From assembly GCA_035543015.1 (NCBI GenBank), contig DATKKG010000052.1, positions 1 to 64,000 of the forward strand: a stretch of DNA of 64,000 bases, in the 5' to 3' direction. The notes below the pieces were generated by a model. It searched no databases, was not told where the DNA came from, and was given only the letters and a program-made list of their open reading frames with translations. A program made the translations under genes and the position numbers. Positions 42,029-50,161 of the stretch are shown here, piece by piece. Positions within the stretch are counted from its first letter, which is position 1, and every line of letters begins with the position of its first letter. This DNA is from DATKKG01 sp035543015. GTDB taxonomy: Archaea; Thermoproteota; Nitrososphaeria; Conexivisphaerales; DTJL01.

Positions 42029-43723
42029 CTAACGGCTTCCGAGGAGCCGCATCAGCGCCTCCGGGAGGTCCTCCTTTCCTACGGTGGTCTGCTCCCAGGT
42101 GTCGCGGTTCCTCACGGTCACGGTTCCTTTGGACAGGGTATCGCGGTCCACCGTAACCGCGAGCGGCACGCCGACCTCGTCCAGGCGTGCGTACCTCCTC
42201 CCGATGGAACCTGAGTCATCGTAGAACGTCGTCAGGCCCGCGGCTTCGAGGGTCGCCTGGATCGCCTCCGCCTCCGAGGTCATCTCCTTCTTCGTCAGCA
42301 GCGGCAGCACTCCCACCTGTACCGGGGCTATGCGGCTCGGGAGCCCGAGAACGTCCCTGTCTTCCTTCCTGGACAGCGAGTTGGTCATGGTCGCCAGCAT
42401 GATCCTGTCTAGCCCGAAACTGGGTTCAACGACATGGGGGACCAGTTTCTTCGACGCGACCACTTCCTCCTTCCGCGACGACTGAACCACGGAGGGGTCC
42501 AGCTTCTCTCCCCCCAGCTCTTCGGGGACGCCGGCCTCCCGGGCGTCGGGGCCAAGCGAGCCGTAGGCCTTCAGGACCTCCTTCCACGAACCCGGGTACC
42601 TCTCCTTCACCGCGGGGACGTTCAGGCTCCAGATGGTCTTCGTGACCCTTCTGGGCTCATCGAACTCCACAGAGACCGAGTAGTCCGCGCCCGTCCTCGC
42701 CATGTGTGACTTCAGGTCATAGTCCGTCCTGTAGGCATGACCGGCCACTTCTATCCAGCCCCAGCCCTCGACGAGGACTTCATGGTCGAAGGTCTGGGCC
42801 GAGTAGTGGGCCCTCTCTCCCTTCAGCTTCGCCCTGAACCTCTGCTTCTCCGGCGGGATGCCGAGGCGCACCAGGAAGAGCTTTGAGAGCGCCATGAAGT
42901 ATCCCAGCCAGGCGACCTTGATGTGCCCCTTGGACAGCGCATCCTTCACGCTCTCCGACATGGCCTCCTCCTTTCCCTGATCGACCATGTCTTCTGTGAG
43001 AAGGTTCAGGGTCTCGTCCTCGACGAACTTCAGGAACGAGCACTCGGAGTCGTCGGGATCGAAGAAGAGCTCGACCTCCGCCATGTGGAACTCCCTCATC
43101 CTGACAAGGGACTGGCGGGGCGATATCTCGTTCCTGAAACCCCTGCCGACCTGCGCCACTCCGAAGGGGAGCTTGCCCCTTCCTGCTTCGAATATCCTCT
43201 TGAACTCGACGAAGATGTTCTGCGCGGTCTCCGGCCTCAGGTATCCCACGGCTTCGCTGTAGGGCCCAAGGCCCGTCTGGAACATCGTCAGGAAGGGCCG
43301 CACCGTCCACTTCTGCGCGCCGCACTCAGGGCACTTCACGTTGTTCTCCAGGAGCTTCTCCTCGATGACCTCGGGCTGCGCGCCTTCAGCCATCTTGACC
43401 CCGGCGTCGGCCAGGAGATGGTCCGCCCTGAACTTCCTGTGGCAGGACTGGCACTCCGCCATCGGATCCTTGAAGTTGGCCACGTGCCCGGACGCCTGCA
43501 GCACCTGCTCCGGCACTATTTCGGGGCCGTCGATTTCGAGGAACCCATGGGGCCCGACGAACATCTCTCTCCAAAGGGAGGCCATGTTTTCACGCATCTT
43601 CACCCCGTTGTCACCGAAGACGAAGAGGCCGGCGGATCCGCCGTAGGTTTCGTAGGCCGGCCAGAAGAATCCACGCCTCCTAGCGATCTCCAGGGCCTTG
43701 TCGACCTTGCCGGGCAGAGACAT
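42029..43723 (-). CDS. glyS: Glycyl-tRNA synthetase, archaeal class II
   Basis: 564 residues, typical of the archaeal/eukaryotic alpha2 enzyme. It charges tRNA-Gly. Seen: KALEIARRRGFFWPAYETYGG at the start, motif 1 region, the zinc-like CQSCHRKF ... CPECGAQKW insertion, motif 2 GRGFRNEISPRQSLVRMREFHM and the motif 3 FGLDRIMLA, then the anticodon-binding domain ending ALMRLLGSR. TATA-like CTTAAACG at about 43750-43757. Essential single-copy gene. Confidence 0.95.
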   Translation of the reverse strand: MSLPGKVDKALEIARRRGFFWPAYETYGGSAGLFVFGDNGVKMRENMASLWREMFVGPHGFLEIDGPEIVPEQVLQASGHVANFKDPMAECQSCHRKFRADHLLADAGVKMAEGAQPEVIEEKLLENNVKCPECGAQKWTVRPFLTMFQTGLGPYSEAVGYLRPETAQNIFVEFKRIFEAGRGKLPFGVAQVGRGFRNEISPRQSLVRMREFHMAEVELFFDPDDSECSFLKFVEDETLNLLTEDMVDQGKEEAMSESVKDALSKGHIKVAWLGYFMALSKLFLVRLGIPPEKQRFRAKLKGERAHYSAQTFDHEVLVEGWGWIEVAGHAYRTDYDLKSHMARTGADYSVSVEFDEPRRVTKTIWSLNVPAVKERYPGSWKEVLKAYGSLGPDAREAGVPEELGGEKLDPSVVQSSRKEEVVASKKLVPHVVEPSFGLDRIMLATMTNSLSRKEDRDVLGLPSRIAPVQVGVLPLLTKKEMTSEAEAIQATLEAAGLTTFYDDSGSIGRRYARLDEVGVPLAVTVDRDTLSKGTVTVRNRDTWEQTTVGKEDLPEALMRLLGSR

Positions 43724-43777
43724 TGTCCGGAATCTCGTTCAGTTGCTCTCTTAAACGTATCCGGCTGAGCCGCCCAC

Positions 43778-45046
43778 CTAGTAACTCGCGCTCCGCAGAT
43801 TCGTCAGCCGCGTGAAGGTGACCGTCGACGTGATGAGGATCAACGCCCCCAGGAGTTGGTACGTCAGGGGAAGAGGGAGCATGCTGGCGAGACCTCCCGA
43901 GACGAATGCGGCCAGGGGGACCGTGAGGCTGACGAGCGCTCCCAGGGTCCCGATCGTCCTGCCGAGGATGTTACCCGGGATCTTGACCTGCACCAGCACC
44001 TGGATCGGGAGGTTGATGGCCGCCTCGAAGAATCCCATGACCACCGAAATCACGAGGGCCGCCCAGGTGACCGAGGCCATGCCGAAGAGGATCACGAGGG
44101 CTCCCGTCGCCGCAAGCCCGCCGAAGAGTATCGAGCCGACGTGCTCCCTGACGTTCACCTTGCCCACGGCGAGGGCTCCAGCGATCGAACCCAGAGAGAA
44201 CGCCGCCAGAAGGAACCCGTAGGCGGACGCGTTTCCGCCGAGGACCTTCTCAGCGTAGGGCGCAATGAGGGCCCCGACGGACCCCCCGAAGAAGTTGATG
44301 GAGATGGCCAGGGCGACTATCTCCAGCAGCACCCTGTTCCCCCTTATGTACGAGAGACCTTCGACGAAACTCTCAAGGAAAGGCCTGGGCATGGCGACGG
44401 GCTCCCCTTCCCTGACCGCAGAGCCGTAGGCGGCCGGGATCAGCCAGATCATGGAGAGGGCGAAGACGAAGGTCAGGGCATCGTAGAGGACCGGCACGTC
44501 GATCCCCAGGGCAAGTATCGCTATCCCTCCCAGGCCGTAGCCCAGCAGCTGGTTGAAGGAGGAGCCCATCGTGAACAGGCCGTTTGCGGCAGCCAGGTCG
44601 GTCGGAGGAACGATCCTGGGCAGCATCGCGCTGACCGCGCCGCCGGCGAACTGTCCCGCTGCGTTCAGCGCGAACAGGAGCAGCAGCAGGATCGGGAAGC
44701 TCACGTCGCCCAGCGAATAGGAGAGGGCTATCGCAAGGCAGATCGCAGCCTGGACGGCGTTGCTGACAAGGAGGAGCCGCCGCCTGTTGATCCTGTCAAC
44801 GTAGACTCCTGCGATTGGGGCTATCAAGACCGATGGAAGCGCGCTGGTCCCCACCGTCAGGCCGACATTGAGGGCCGAGCCAGTCATCTTCAGCACCAGC
44901 CAGACCACCGCCACGTCGAACACGTAATCTCCGGAGCGCGAAACCAGCTGGCCCAACCACAGAAGGAGAAGCGGCCTGTTCCGCAGGATCCTGGTGTAGC
45001 TCGCCTTCTTCTCCACATGTTGGTCTCGCTGTAACGTGTCAGTCAT
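43778..45046 (-). CDS. MFS transporter (DHA3-like, drug or metabolite efflux)
   Basis: 422 residues with 12 hydrophobic helices. Starts MTDTLQRDQHVEKKASYTRI before TM1 (LLLLWLGQLVSRSGDYVFDVAVVWLV) and contains the MFS loop 2-3 GVYVDRINRRRLLLVSN. It resembles the macrolide/enterobactin-type DHA3 exporters. Divergent from the ArsR-like gene at 45092, with palindromes between, so it is probably repressed by that regulator. Confidence 0.88.
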   Translation of the reverse strand: MTDTLQRDQHVEKKASYTRILRNRPLLLLWLGQLVSRSGDYVFDVAVVWLVLKMTGSALNVGLTVGTSALPSVLIAPIAGVYVDRINRRRLLLVSNAVQAAICLAIALSYSLGDVSFPILLLLLFALNAAGQFAGGAVSAMLPRIVPPTDLAAANGLFTMGSSFNQLLGYGLGGIAILALGIDVPVLYDALTFVFALSMIWLIPAAYGSAVREGEPVAMPRPFLESFVEGLSYIRGNRVLLEIVALAISINFFGGSVGALIAPYAEKVLGGNASAYGFLLAAFSLGSIAGALAVGKVNVREHVGSILFGGLAATGALVILFGMASVTWAALVISVVMGFFEAAINLPIQVLVQVKIPGNILGRTIGTLGALVSLTVPLAAFVSGGLASMLPLPLTYQLLGALILITSTVTFTRLTNLRSASY

Positions 45047-45050
45047 ACGG

Positions 45051-45078
45051 ATACGTAATCCTTATATCTATACGTATA
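45051..45078. promoter_or_regulatory. Palindromic operator candidates between MFS and ArsR-like genes
   Basis: The 45-bp gap holds a perfect 10-bp palindrome TATACGTATA (45069-45078) and a near-palindrome GATACGTAATC (45051-45061), both centred on TACGTA and spaced about 18 bp apart, or close to two helical turns. They overlap the divergent TATA-like boxes. They are the natural binding sites for the adjacent winged-helix regulator. Confidence 0.5.
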
Positions 45079-45091
45079 TTAATCTTCCGGT

Positions 45092-45694
45092 ATGTCGGGC
45101 ACCGCAGAGCTCCTCCTCCGTACTCTCCTGAATCCAACGAAGCTGAGCGTGATAGTCCTGCTTTCGGACAACGAGCCCCTGACCGTCACCCAGATGGCGA
45201 AGGCCGTCAAGGTCTCCAGGGCGAACCTGTACCATTTCGTTTCCGAGATGGTGGGGGAGGGACTCCTGATCGGTCCCGAGAGCAGGGTGAAGAAGAACTA
45301 CGTCGAGAAGTACTATCGGCTGAATTCCGAACTGCTTGAGGGAAGCGTGGGCAAGGACTGGGAGGCTACGCTCAGGTCCGCGAAGCCGGAAGCCTTCAGG
45401 GACCTCCTTCGTTCTCTCTTCGTGTCCTTCAGCATGCAGTTCAGGATAATGGCGGAACAGCTCGCCGGGGCCGACTCCAGGATGCTATCTCGGCTCGACA
45501 AGCTGCGCGAGAAGCACCTCTTCCTCGGAGTCTACAGCGTGCTCCCGGACGATCGGTACGCCTCGGTCGTCAAGGAGCTCACCGACGTACTGGTCTCCAG
45601 CGACGAACGGGGCAAGGAGGACGAGGGAGCCCGCGGAAGGAACAAGCTGATCGTCGTGGCCATGCCCGACCTCTCCCCTGGCGGAAAGGGCTAG
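45092..45694 (+). CDS. ArsR-like winged-helix transcriptional regulator
   Basis: 200 residues. The N-terminal winged HTH (about 5-70, LLRTLLNPTKLSVIVLLSDN ... LTVTQMAKAVKVSRANLYHFVSEMVGEGLL) is of the ArsR/DUF-type seen in archaea and bacteria, followed by a helical effector domain with hydrophobic faces (LRSLFVSFSMQFRIMAEQL). It diverges from the MFS exporter and likely controls it. Confidence 0.88.
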   Translation: MSGTAELLLRTLLNPTKLSVIVLLSDNEPLTVTQMAKAVKVSRANLYHFVSEMVGEGLLIGPESRVKKNYVEKYYRLNSELLEGSVGKDWEATLRSAKPEAFRDLLRSLFVSFSMQFRIMAEQLAGADSRMLSRLDKLREKHLFLGVYSVLPDDRYASVVKELTDVLVSSDERGKEDEGARGRNKLIVVAMPDLSPGGKG

Positions 45695-45769
45695 ATACAT
45701 CGCCACAGTGTCACGGCGCGGCCAACAACGCCTAAATATCATGAAGCGTTTCGTTAGACACGACTATCG

Positions 45770-46378
45770 TTGATCCGTAGAGACTTCCTCAGGACGGGCA
45801 TCGTGCTCGTCGGAGGCTTCGCCGTCCTCGTGGGCCTCAAGGAAGTCCCCTCCCAAGCGCATCTTCGGCCCCCCGGGGTCATCAAGGAGTCGGGTTTCCT
45901 CGCCGCATGCAACCGCTGCGGCCGCTGCCTGGACGCCTGTCCTACGCAAGGCCTGACCACAGTGTCGCTTCTGGATCCTCTCAAGACCGGGACGCCTACG
46001 CTTGCTGGCTACTGCCGTGTCTTCGACGAGGTGAGCATCCCTCCCGCGCCCGGGCAGAATGACCTGCTAAAATCGGGTGCCCAGGCGGGGACGCCGTGCC
46101 TGAAGTGTGTCACGGCCTGCCCGACCGGGGCGCTGCAGTGGGTGGACGTTCGGAAGTCGAGGATGGGCCTCGCGGTGCTCGACAGGGATACCTGCCTCGC
46201 TTGGCAGAGCCAGACCTGCAACAGATGCTTCGACGTCTGCCCGGTGAACGCCATCGAAGAGGCCGCTCCCTACCAGCCGGTCGTGGACTCGCTGCTCTGC
46301 GTCGGTTGCGCGCAGTGCAGCTACGTCTGCCCGACATCGCCAAAGTCCGTGCGGGTCGGCGCCCTGGTGGGCCAATAG
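45770..46378 (+). CDS. NapG-like periplasm-side ferredoxin with four [4Fe-4S] motifs
   Basis: 202 residues. A twin-arginine-like MIRRDFLRTGIVLVGGFAVL leader would send the folded protein out of the cell. Four cluster motifs follow: CNRCGRCLDACP, CLKCVTACPTG, CNRCFDVCP and CVGCAQCSYVCP. This is NapG/MauM-type architecture that passes electrons from a membrane quinol partner. Start TTG 45770 with TATA-like CTAAATATC at about 45732-45740. The next gene starts directly after the stop (TAG-ATG). Confidence 0.9.
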   Translation: MIRRDFLRTGIVLVGGFAVLVGLKEVPSQAHLRPPGVIKESGFLAACNRCGRCLDACPTQGLTTVSLLDPLKTGTPTLAGYCRVFDEVSIPPAPGQNDLLKSGAQAGTPCLKCVTACPTGALQWVDVRKSRMGLAVLDRDTCLAWQSQTCNRCFDVCPVNAIEEAAPYQPVVDSLLCVGCAQCSYVCPTSPKSVRVGALVGQ

Positions 46379-47182
46379 ATGCCTGCCAGGAAGGGGTTCA
46401 GGGCCTGGGCTCACAATGCCAGGCTTGCAAGCCAGCTCGCCTTCCTGCTTCTTTTCGTCGTCATCATTTCGGGGGCCATTTGCGTCTTCGCGGCCCCAGG
46501 CATCTCCGCCCTTGAGCCGCTGGGATTCCTTCAGGTGCTCCTGGGAGAGTTGAGGACAGGGGTCATGACCCTGGGACTTGCCGCCATCGTCGGGGCGATG
46601 GCCTTCCTCGCAGTCTTCGTCGTCTTCGGGGGCGCGTTTTGCGGCTGGGCCTGTCCGATCGGGGCCGTATCTGACCTCGCAGGGAGACTAAGGAAGACAA
46701 GCAGATTGAAGCCTCACGACAAGAAGGTCGAAGGCTACTTCGCCAACGTCCCCACGCGCGAAACCGTGGCCTTGGCCGCGCTCGGCGCTTCCCTGGCCAC
46801 CGGCGCCCCCGCCTGGTGCCCGGTCTGCCCCATCGGAGGCGTTTGTCGCGGCATCGGCCTTAACGGAGTCGTTGGCGGCCTGGAAGTGGCGGCCTTCGCG
46901 GCCATTCCCGTCGCCGGCGAGGCGAAGTCCAACAGGTGGTTCTGCAGGCACCTCTGCCCGGTCGGGGGGGCCATCTCCCTCACCAGGCGCTTCGTATCCC
47001 CCACCTTCAAGATCAAGGTCAACGAGGAGGTCTGCACCGGGTGCCTCCTCTGCTTCCGCGACTGCCCCTACGACCTGAAACCCTTCGACGGCAGAGACAT
47101 GGAGAAGTGCATCCTGTGCCTGAAGTGCTACCAGAGCTGCCCGTACGGCGACGGGATTCAGATCAAGGTCAGAGCCTGGTGA
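46379..47182 (+). CDS. NapH-like membrane iron-sulfur protein
   Basis: 267 residues with four membrane helices. Cysteine motifs between helices (CGWACPIG, CRHLCPVGG) and a C-terminal two-cluster ferredoxin domain (CTGCLLCFRDCPYD, CILCLKCYQSCP). NapH oxidises quinol and hands electrons to NapG. It is immediately downstream of the napG-like gene. No nitrate reductase or other terminal enzyme is in the window, so its partner is unknown. Confidence 0.9.
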   Translation: MPARKGFRAWAHNARLASQLAFLLLFVVIISGAICVFAAPGISALEPLGFLQVLLGELRTGVMTLGLAAIVGAMAFLAVFVVFGGAFCGWACPIGAVSDLAGRLRKTSRLKPHDKKVEGYFANVPTRETVALAALGASLATGAPAWCPVCPIGGVCRGIGLNGVVGGLEVAAFAAIPVAGEAKSNRWFCRHLCPVGGAISLTRRFVSPTFKIKVNEEVCTGCLLCFRDCPYDLKPFDGRDMEKCILCLKCYQSCPYGDGIQIKVRAW

Positions 47183-47237
47183 ACCGGCACTGTTGCGCGC
47201 TCGGGTCGTGCCGACCCTCCGGGACCGCGTGTAGGTC

Positions 47238-48566
47238 TCAGCTGCGCTCGAAGCTAGCCGCGTGCCTCTTTATCACGTCCGTCAGAGAGGGCACGGAGGC
47301 GTCCCTTGCGGCAAATCCGACCCTTGCCACAGGCTTGTCTATGTGCAGCACGAGCGAAAGGTTCGCCGGCGTGCCCAGGAGGACCGTGTCGCAGGGCACG
47401 CGGTTGATCGATTCCTCAAGGTCCCTCAGCTGCTCCTTGCTGTAGCCGAGAGACGGCATAACGGGTCCCATCTGCCTGAACTTCAGGTAGGCCTCCCTTA
47501 TCGATCCCACGGAGTAGTCCCTGGGATCCACCAACCTCGCCCCGAAGAGCCTCGCCGCTCTCGCCCCCACCGCCTCCGAAAGACCGCCGTGGGTCACCGA
47601 AGGACCGTCCTCCACAACGAGGACTTCCTTCCCCCTTACCAGCTCGGGCTTGTCGATGGTCTCGACGGACTCGGTCAGCACCACTTCGGCCCCAGGGTTG
47701 AGCTTCTTCGCTTCGGCGATCGTCTTGTCGGTGTCACCCCTGGCGACCACGTTGACCTTGTTGACCACTATCACGTCGGCCATCCTTACGTTGGTCTCCC
47801 CTGGGTGGTACTTGTCCTCCTGCCCCGGCCTTGTGGGGTCCAGGACCACGATGTTAAGGTCGGGCCTGTAGAACGACATGTCGTTGTTCCCGCCGTCCCA
47901 CATGACCAGGTCCCCTTCGGCCTCGGCCTGCTTCAGGATGGCGCCATAGTCCACCCCGGAGAATATCACGCCTCCCTGCTCGACGTGCTGCTCGTACTCC
48001 TCCATCTCCTCGACCGTTATCCCCGACTTGACGACATCGTCGACGGTGGCGTACCTTTCGACGCCCTTTTCGAAGTTCCCGTAGGGCATCGGGTGCCTTA
48101 CGACGACGGGCTTCCAACCTTCACCTGACAGCACCTTGAAGACATGTCTGGAGATTGTGCTCTTCCCGACGCCGGTGCGACTCCCCACGATGGAAACCAC
48201 CGGCCTTCGAGACTTCAACATCGTGTCGTTCGGCCCAAGGAGATGAAAGGAGGCGCCTGAAGCAAGCGAAATCGAAGCGAGGTGCATGACTTGTTCATGA
48301 GTGACGTCGCTGTACGAGAAGAACACGTCATCGACGCCCGCCTCCGAAATCAGGGAGGCGAGCTCGCCTTCCGGCACTATCTTCACACCTTTGGGGTACC
48401 TGGGCCCTGAAAGGGACGGAGGGTACGTCCTGCTGGATATGTAGGGGATCTGCGTCGCGGTGAACGCGACAACTTCGTACGCGGGGTTGTCCCTGAAGAA
48501 CACGTTGAAGTTATGGAAGTCTCGCCCCGCCGCGCCCAGTATTACAGCCTTTCTCGGCCCATTCAT
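47238..48566 (-). CDS. Cyclic 2,3-diphosphoglycerate synthetase-like P-loop protein
   Basis: 442 residues. N-terminal Rossmann-like part (AVILGAAGRDFHNFNVFFRD) precedes a P-loop at GSRTGVGKSTISRHV and switch-like DLVMWDGGNNDMSFYRPDLN and VIVVNKVN segments. This is the predicted GTPase family COG2403 that includes methanogen cDPG synthetase. Whether it makes the thermolyte or has another role is unknown. It diverges from the form III RuBisCO gene; the TATA-like TTTAATATA lies at about 48587-48595. Confidence 0.82.
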   Translation of the reverse strand: MNGPRKAVILGAAGRDFHNFNVFFRDNPAYEVVAFTATQIPYISSRTYPPSLSGPRYPKGVKIVPEGELASLISEAGVDDVFFSYSDVTHEQVMHLASISLASGASFHLLGPNDTMLKSRRPVVSIVGSRTGVGKSTISRHVFKVLSGEGWKPVVVRHPMPYGNFEKGVERYATVDDVVKSGITVEEMEEYEQHVEQGGVIFSGVDYGAILKQAEAEGDLVMWDGGNNDMSFYRPDLNIVVLDPTRPGQEDKYHPGETNVRMADVIVVNKVNVVARGDTDKTIAEAKKLNPGAEVVLTESVETIDKPELVRGKEVLVVEDGPSVTHGGLSEAVGARAARLFGARLVDPRDYSVGSIREAYLKFRQMGPVMPSLGYSKEQLRDLEESINRVPCDTVLLGTPANLSLVLHIDKPVARVGFAARDASVPSLTDVIKRHAASFERS

Positions 48567-48758
48567 AGAGTAACTGCGAGCCTAAGGAATATATTAAATG
48601 GTCTCGCCTGTTTCCGCAACGGACTGTCAGCATTCTTGCGTGTCTGAGACGGATAGCGCCATCTGGGCCCCCGTGCCTGCGGGCTTCATACCTGCTGGCG
48701 TGCCCTAGCCACACGACATATATGTCGAGCCTCACTGGTCAGGTGATGAGGATTCACG

Positions 48759-50051
48759 TTGAAGCAGGTCGAGTGGTACTCCGATTTCGTCGATCGCAGG
48801 CACAGGCCTGCCAAGGACGAGCTGGTCGCGGTATTCAGAGTCAGGCCCTCCAAAGGGTTCTCCCAGGACGAAGCAGCCGGGAGGGTGGCCTCTGAGAGCA
48901 GCGTAGGCACCTGGACTACACTGACGACTCTGACCCCCAAGGTCAGGGAGATCATGGCTCACGCCTACAGGGAGGACGGGGAGTACGTCTACATCTCGTA
49001 CCCGATGGAGCTCTTCGAGCCGGGCAACATGCCCCAGGTCCTCAGCAGCATAGCGGGGAACGTCTTCGGAATGAAGGCCGTTCGAGGTCTCCGCCTGGTG
49101 GACGTCCTCTGGCCGAGGAAGCTGGTCGAGTCCTTCGAGGGCCCTGAATTCGGCATATCCGGGATCAGGGGTTTCATGGAGGTGAAGAAGCGCCCCCTCA
49201 CCGCCTCCGTGCCCAAGCCTAAGCTCGGCCTCACTTACAAGGAGCATGCCCTCCACGGCTACGAAGCCTGGACCGGTGGCCTGGACCTCCTCAAGGACGA
49301 CGAGAACCTCACAGGCCAAGCCTTCAACTCCTTCGAAGACAGGGCGAGGGAGACCTTCAGGGCGAGGGACAGGGCCGAACGCGAAACCGGGGAACGCAAG
49401 AGCTACCTGATCAACATCACGGCCGAGACCAAGGAGATGGAGAGGCGGGCCAAGCTGGTGAAGGACCTCGGAGGCGAATACGTGATGATCGACGTCCTCA
49501 CCGCGGGCTGGGCCGCCTTGCAGACCCTCAGGGAGACCGCCGGCGACCTGGGGCTGGCGATCCACGCTCACAGAGCCTTCCATGCGGCTTTCACCAGGAA
49601 CCCGCACCACGGCATGAGCATGATGGTCGTCGCCGAGATATGCCGTCTGATAGGGGTGGACCAGCTGCACATCGGGACGGCCATCGGCAAGCTGGAGGCC
49701 TCCAGGGCGGAGGTCAAGGCGCTGCAGGAGAAGATAACGGCCAAGACGTCTGGAGCCAGGGGCCATCTTCTCCCGGCCGAATGGTATGGGTTTAGGCCGG
49801 TGTTCCCGGTGAGCTCTGGAGGGCTTCACGTCGGGATGCTTCCTGCCCTGTTCGACATGCTCGGAACGAACATCGTCGTGCAACTCGGAGGAGGGATCTG
49901 GGGTCACCCCTCCGGGGGCAAGGCCGGGGCGAAGGCGCTGAGGGACGCCATCGACGCCTGCATGAGCGGAGTCTCTTTGGAGGAGTACGCGAAGAAGAGC
50001 CGGGAGCTGCGCGAGGCGCTGGCCAAGTGGGGCACCTCCGGCTATAAGTGA
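48759..50051 (+). CDS. rbcL: Ribulose-bisphosphate carboxylase, form III (archaeal)
   Basis: 430 residues. It joins CO2 to RuBP giving two 3-phosphoglycerates; form III enzymes act mainly in nucleotide salvage. All key catalytic residues are readable: GTWTTL (T, W), GNVFGMKAVRG (Asn), K155 in PKPKLGL, carbamylated K179 in GGLDLLKDDEN, HAHRAFHAAFTR (His), loop-6 K311 in IGKLEASRAEV, SSGG and QLGGGIWGHPSG. Start TTG 48759 with AGGTGA before it; the in-frame TGA at 48747 rules out earlier starts. No ribose-1,5-bisphosphate isomerase is in the window. Confidence 0.95.
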   Translation: MKQVEWYSDFVDRRHRPAKDELVAVFRVRPSKGFSQDEAAGRVASESSVGTWTTLTTLTPKVREIMAHAYREDGEYVYISYPMELFEPGNMPQVLSSIAGNVFGMKAVRGLRLVDVLWPRKLVESFEGPEFGISGIRGFMEVKKRPLTASVPKPKLGLTYKEHALHGYEAWTGGLDLLKDDENLTGQAFNSFEDRARETFRARDRAERETGERKSYLINITAETKEMERRAKLVKDLGGEYVMIDVLTAGWAALQTLRETAGDLGLAIHAHRAFHAAFTRNPHHGMSMMVVAEICRLIGVDQLHIGTAIGKLEASRAEVKALQEKITAKTSGARGHLLPAEWYGFRPVFPVSSGGLHVGMLPALFDMLGTNIVVQLGGGIWGHPSGGKAGAKALRDAIDACMSGVSLEEYAKKSRELREALAKWGTSGYK

Positions 50052-50161
50052 ACGGCAGCCGTCGCAGGCGCCTCCAACCGGTCGTTCTCATTATTTCCAA
50101 AAACCAGCAGAAAAAAGGCTAAAATAGCTCGCAGCGGGTTTCCCAGAATCCAGAGAGCTTC

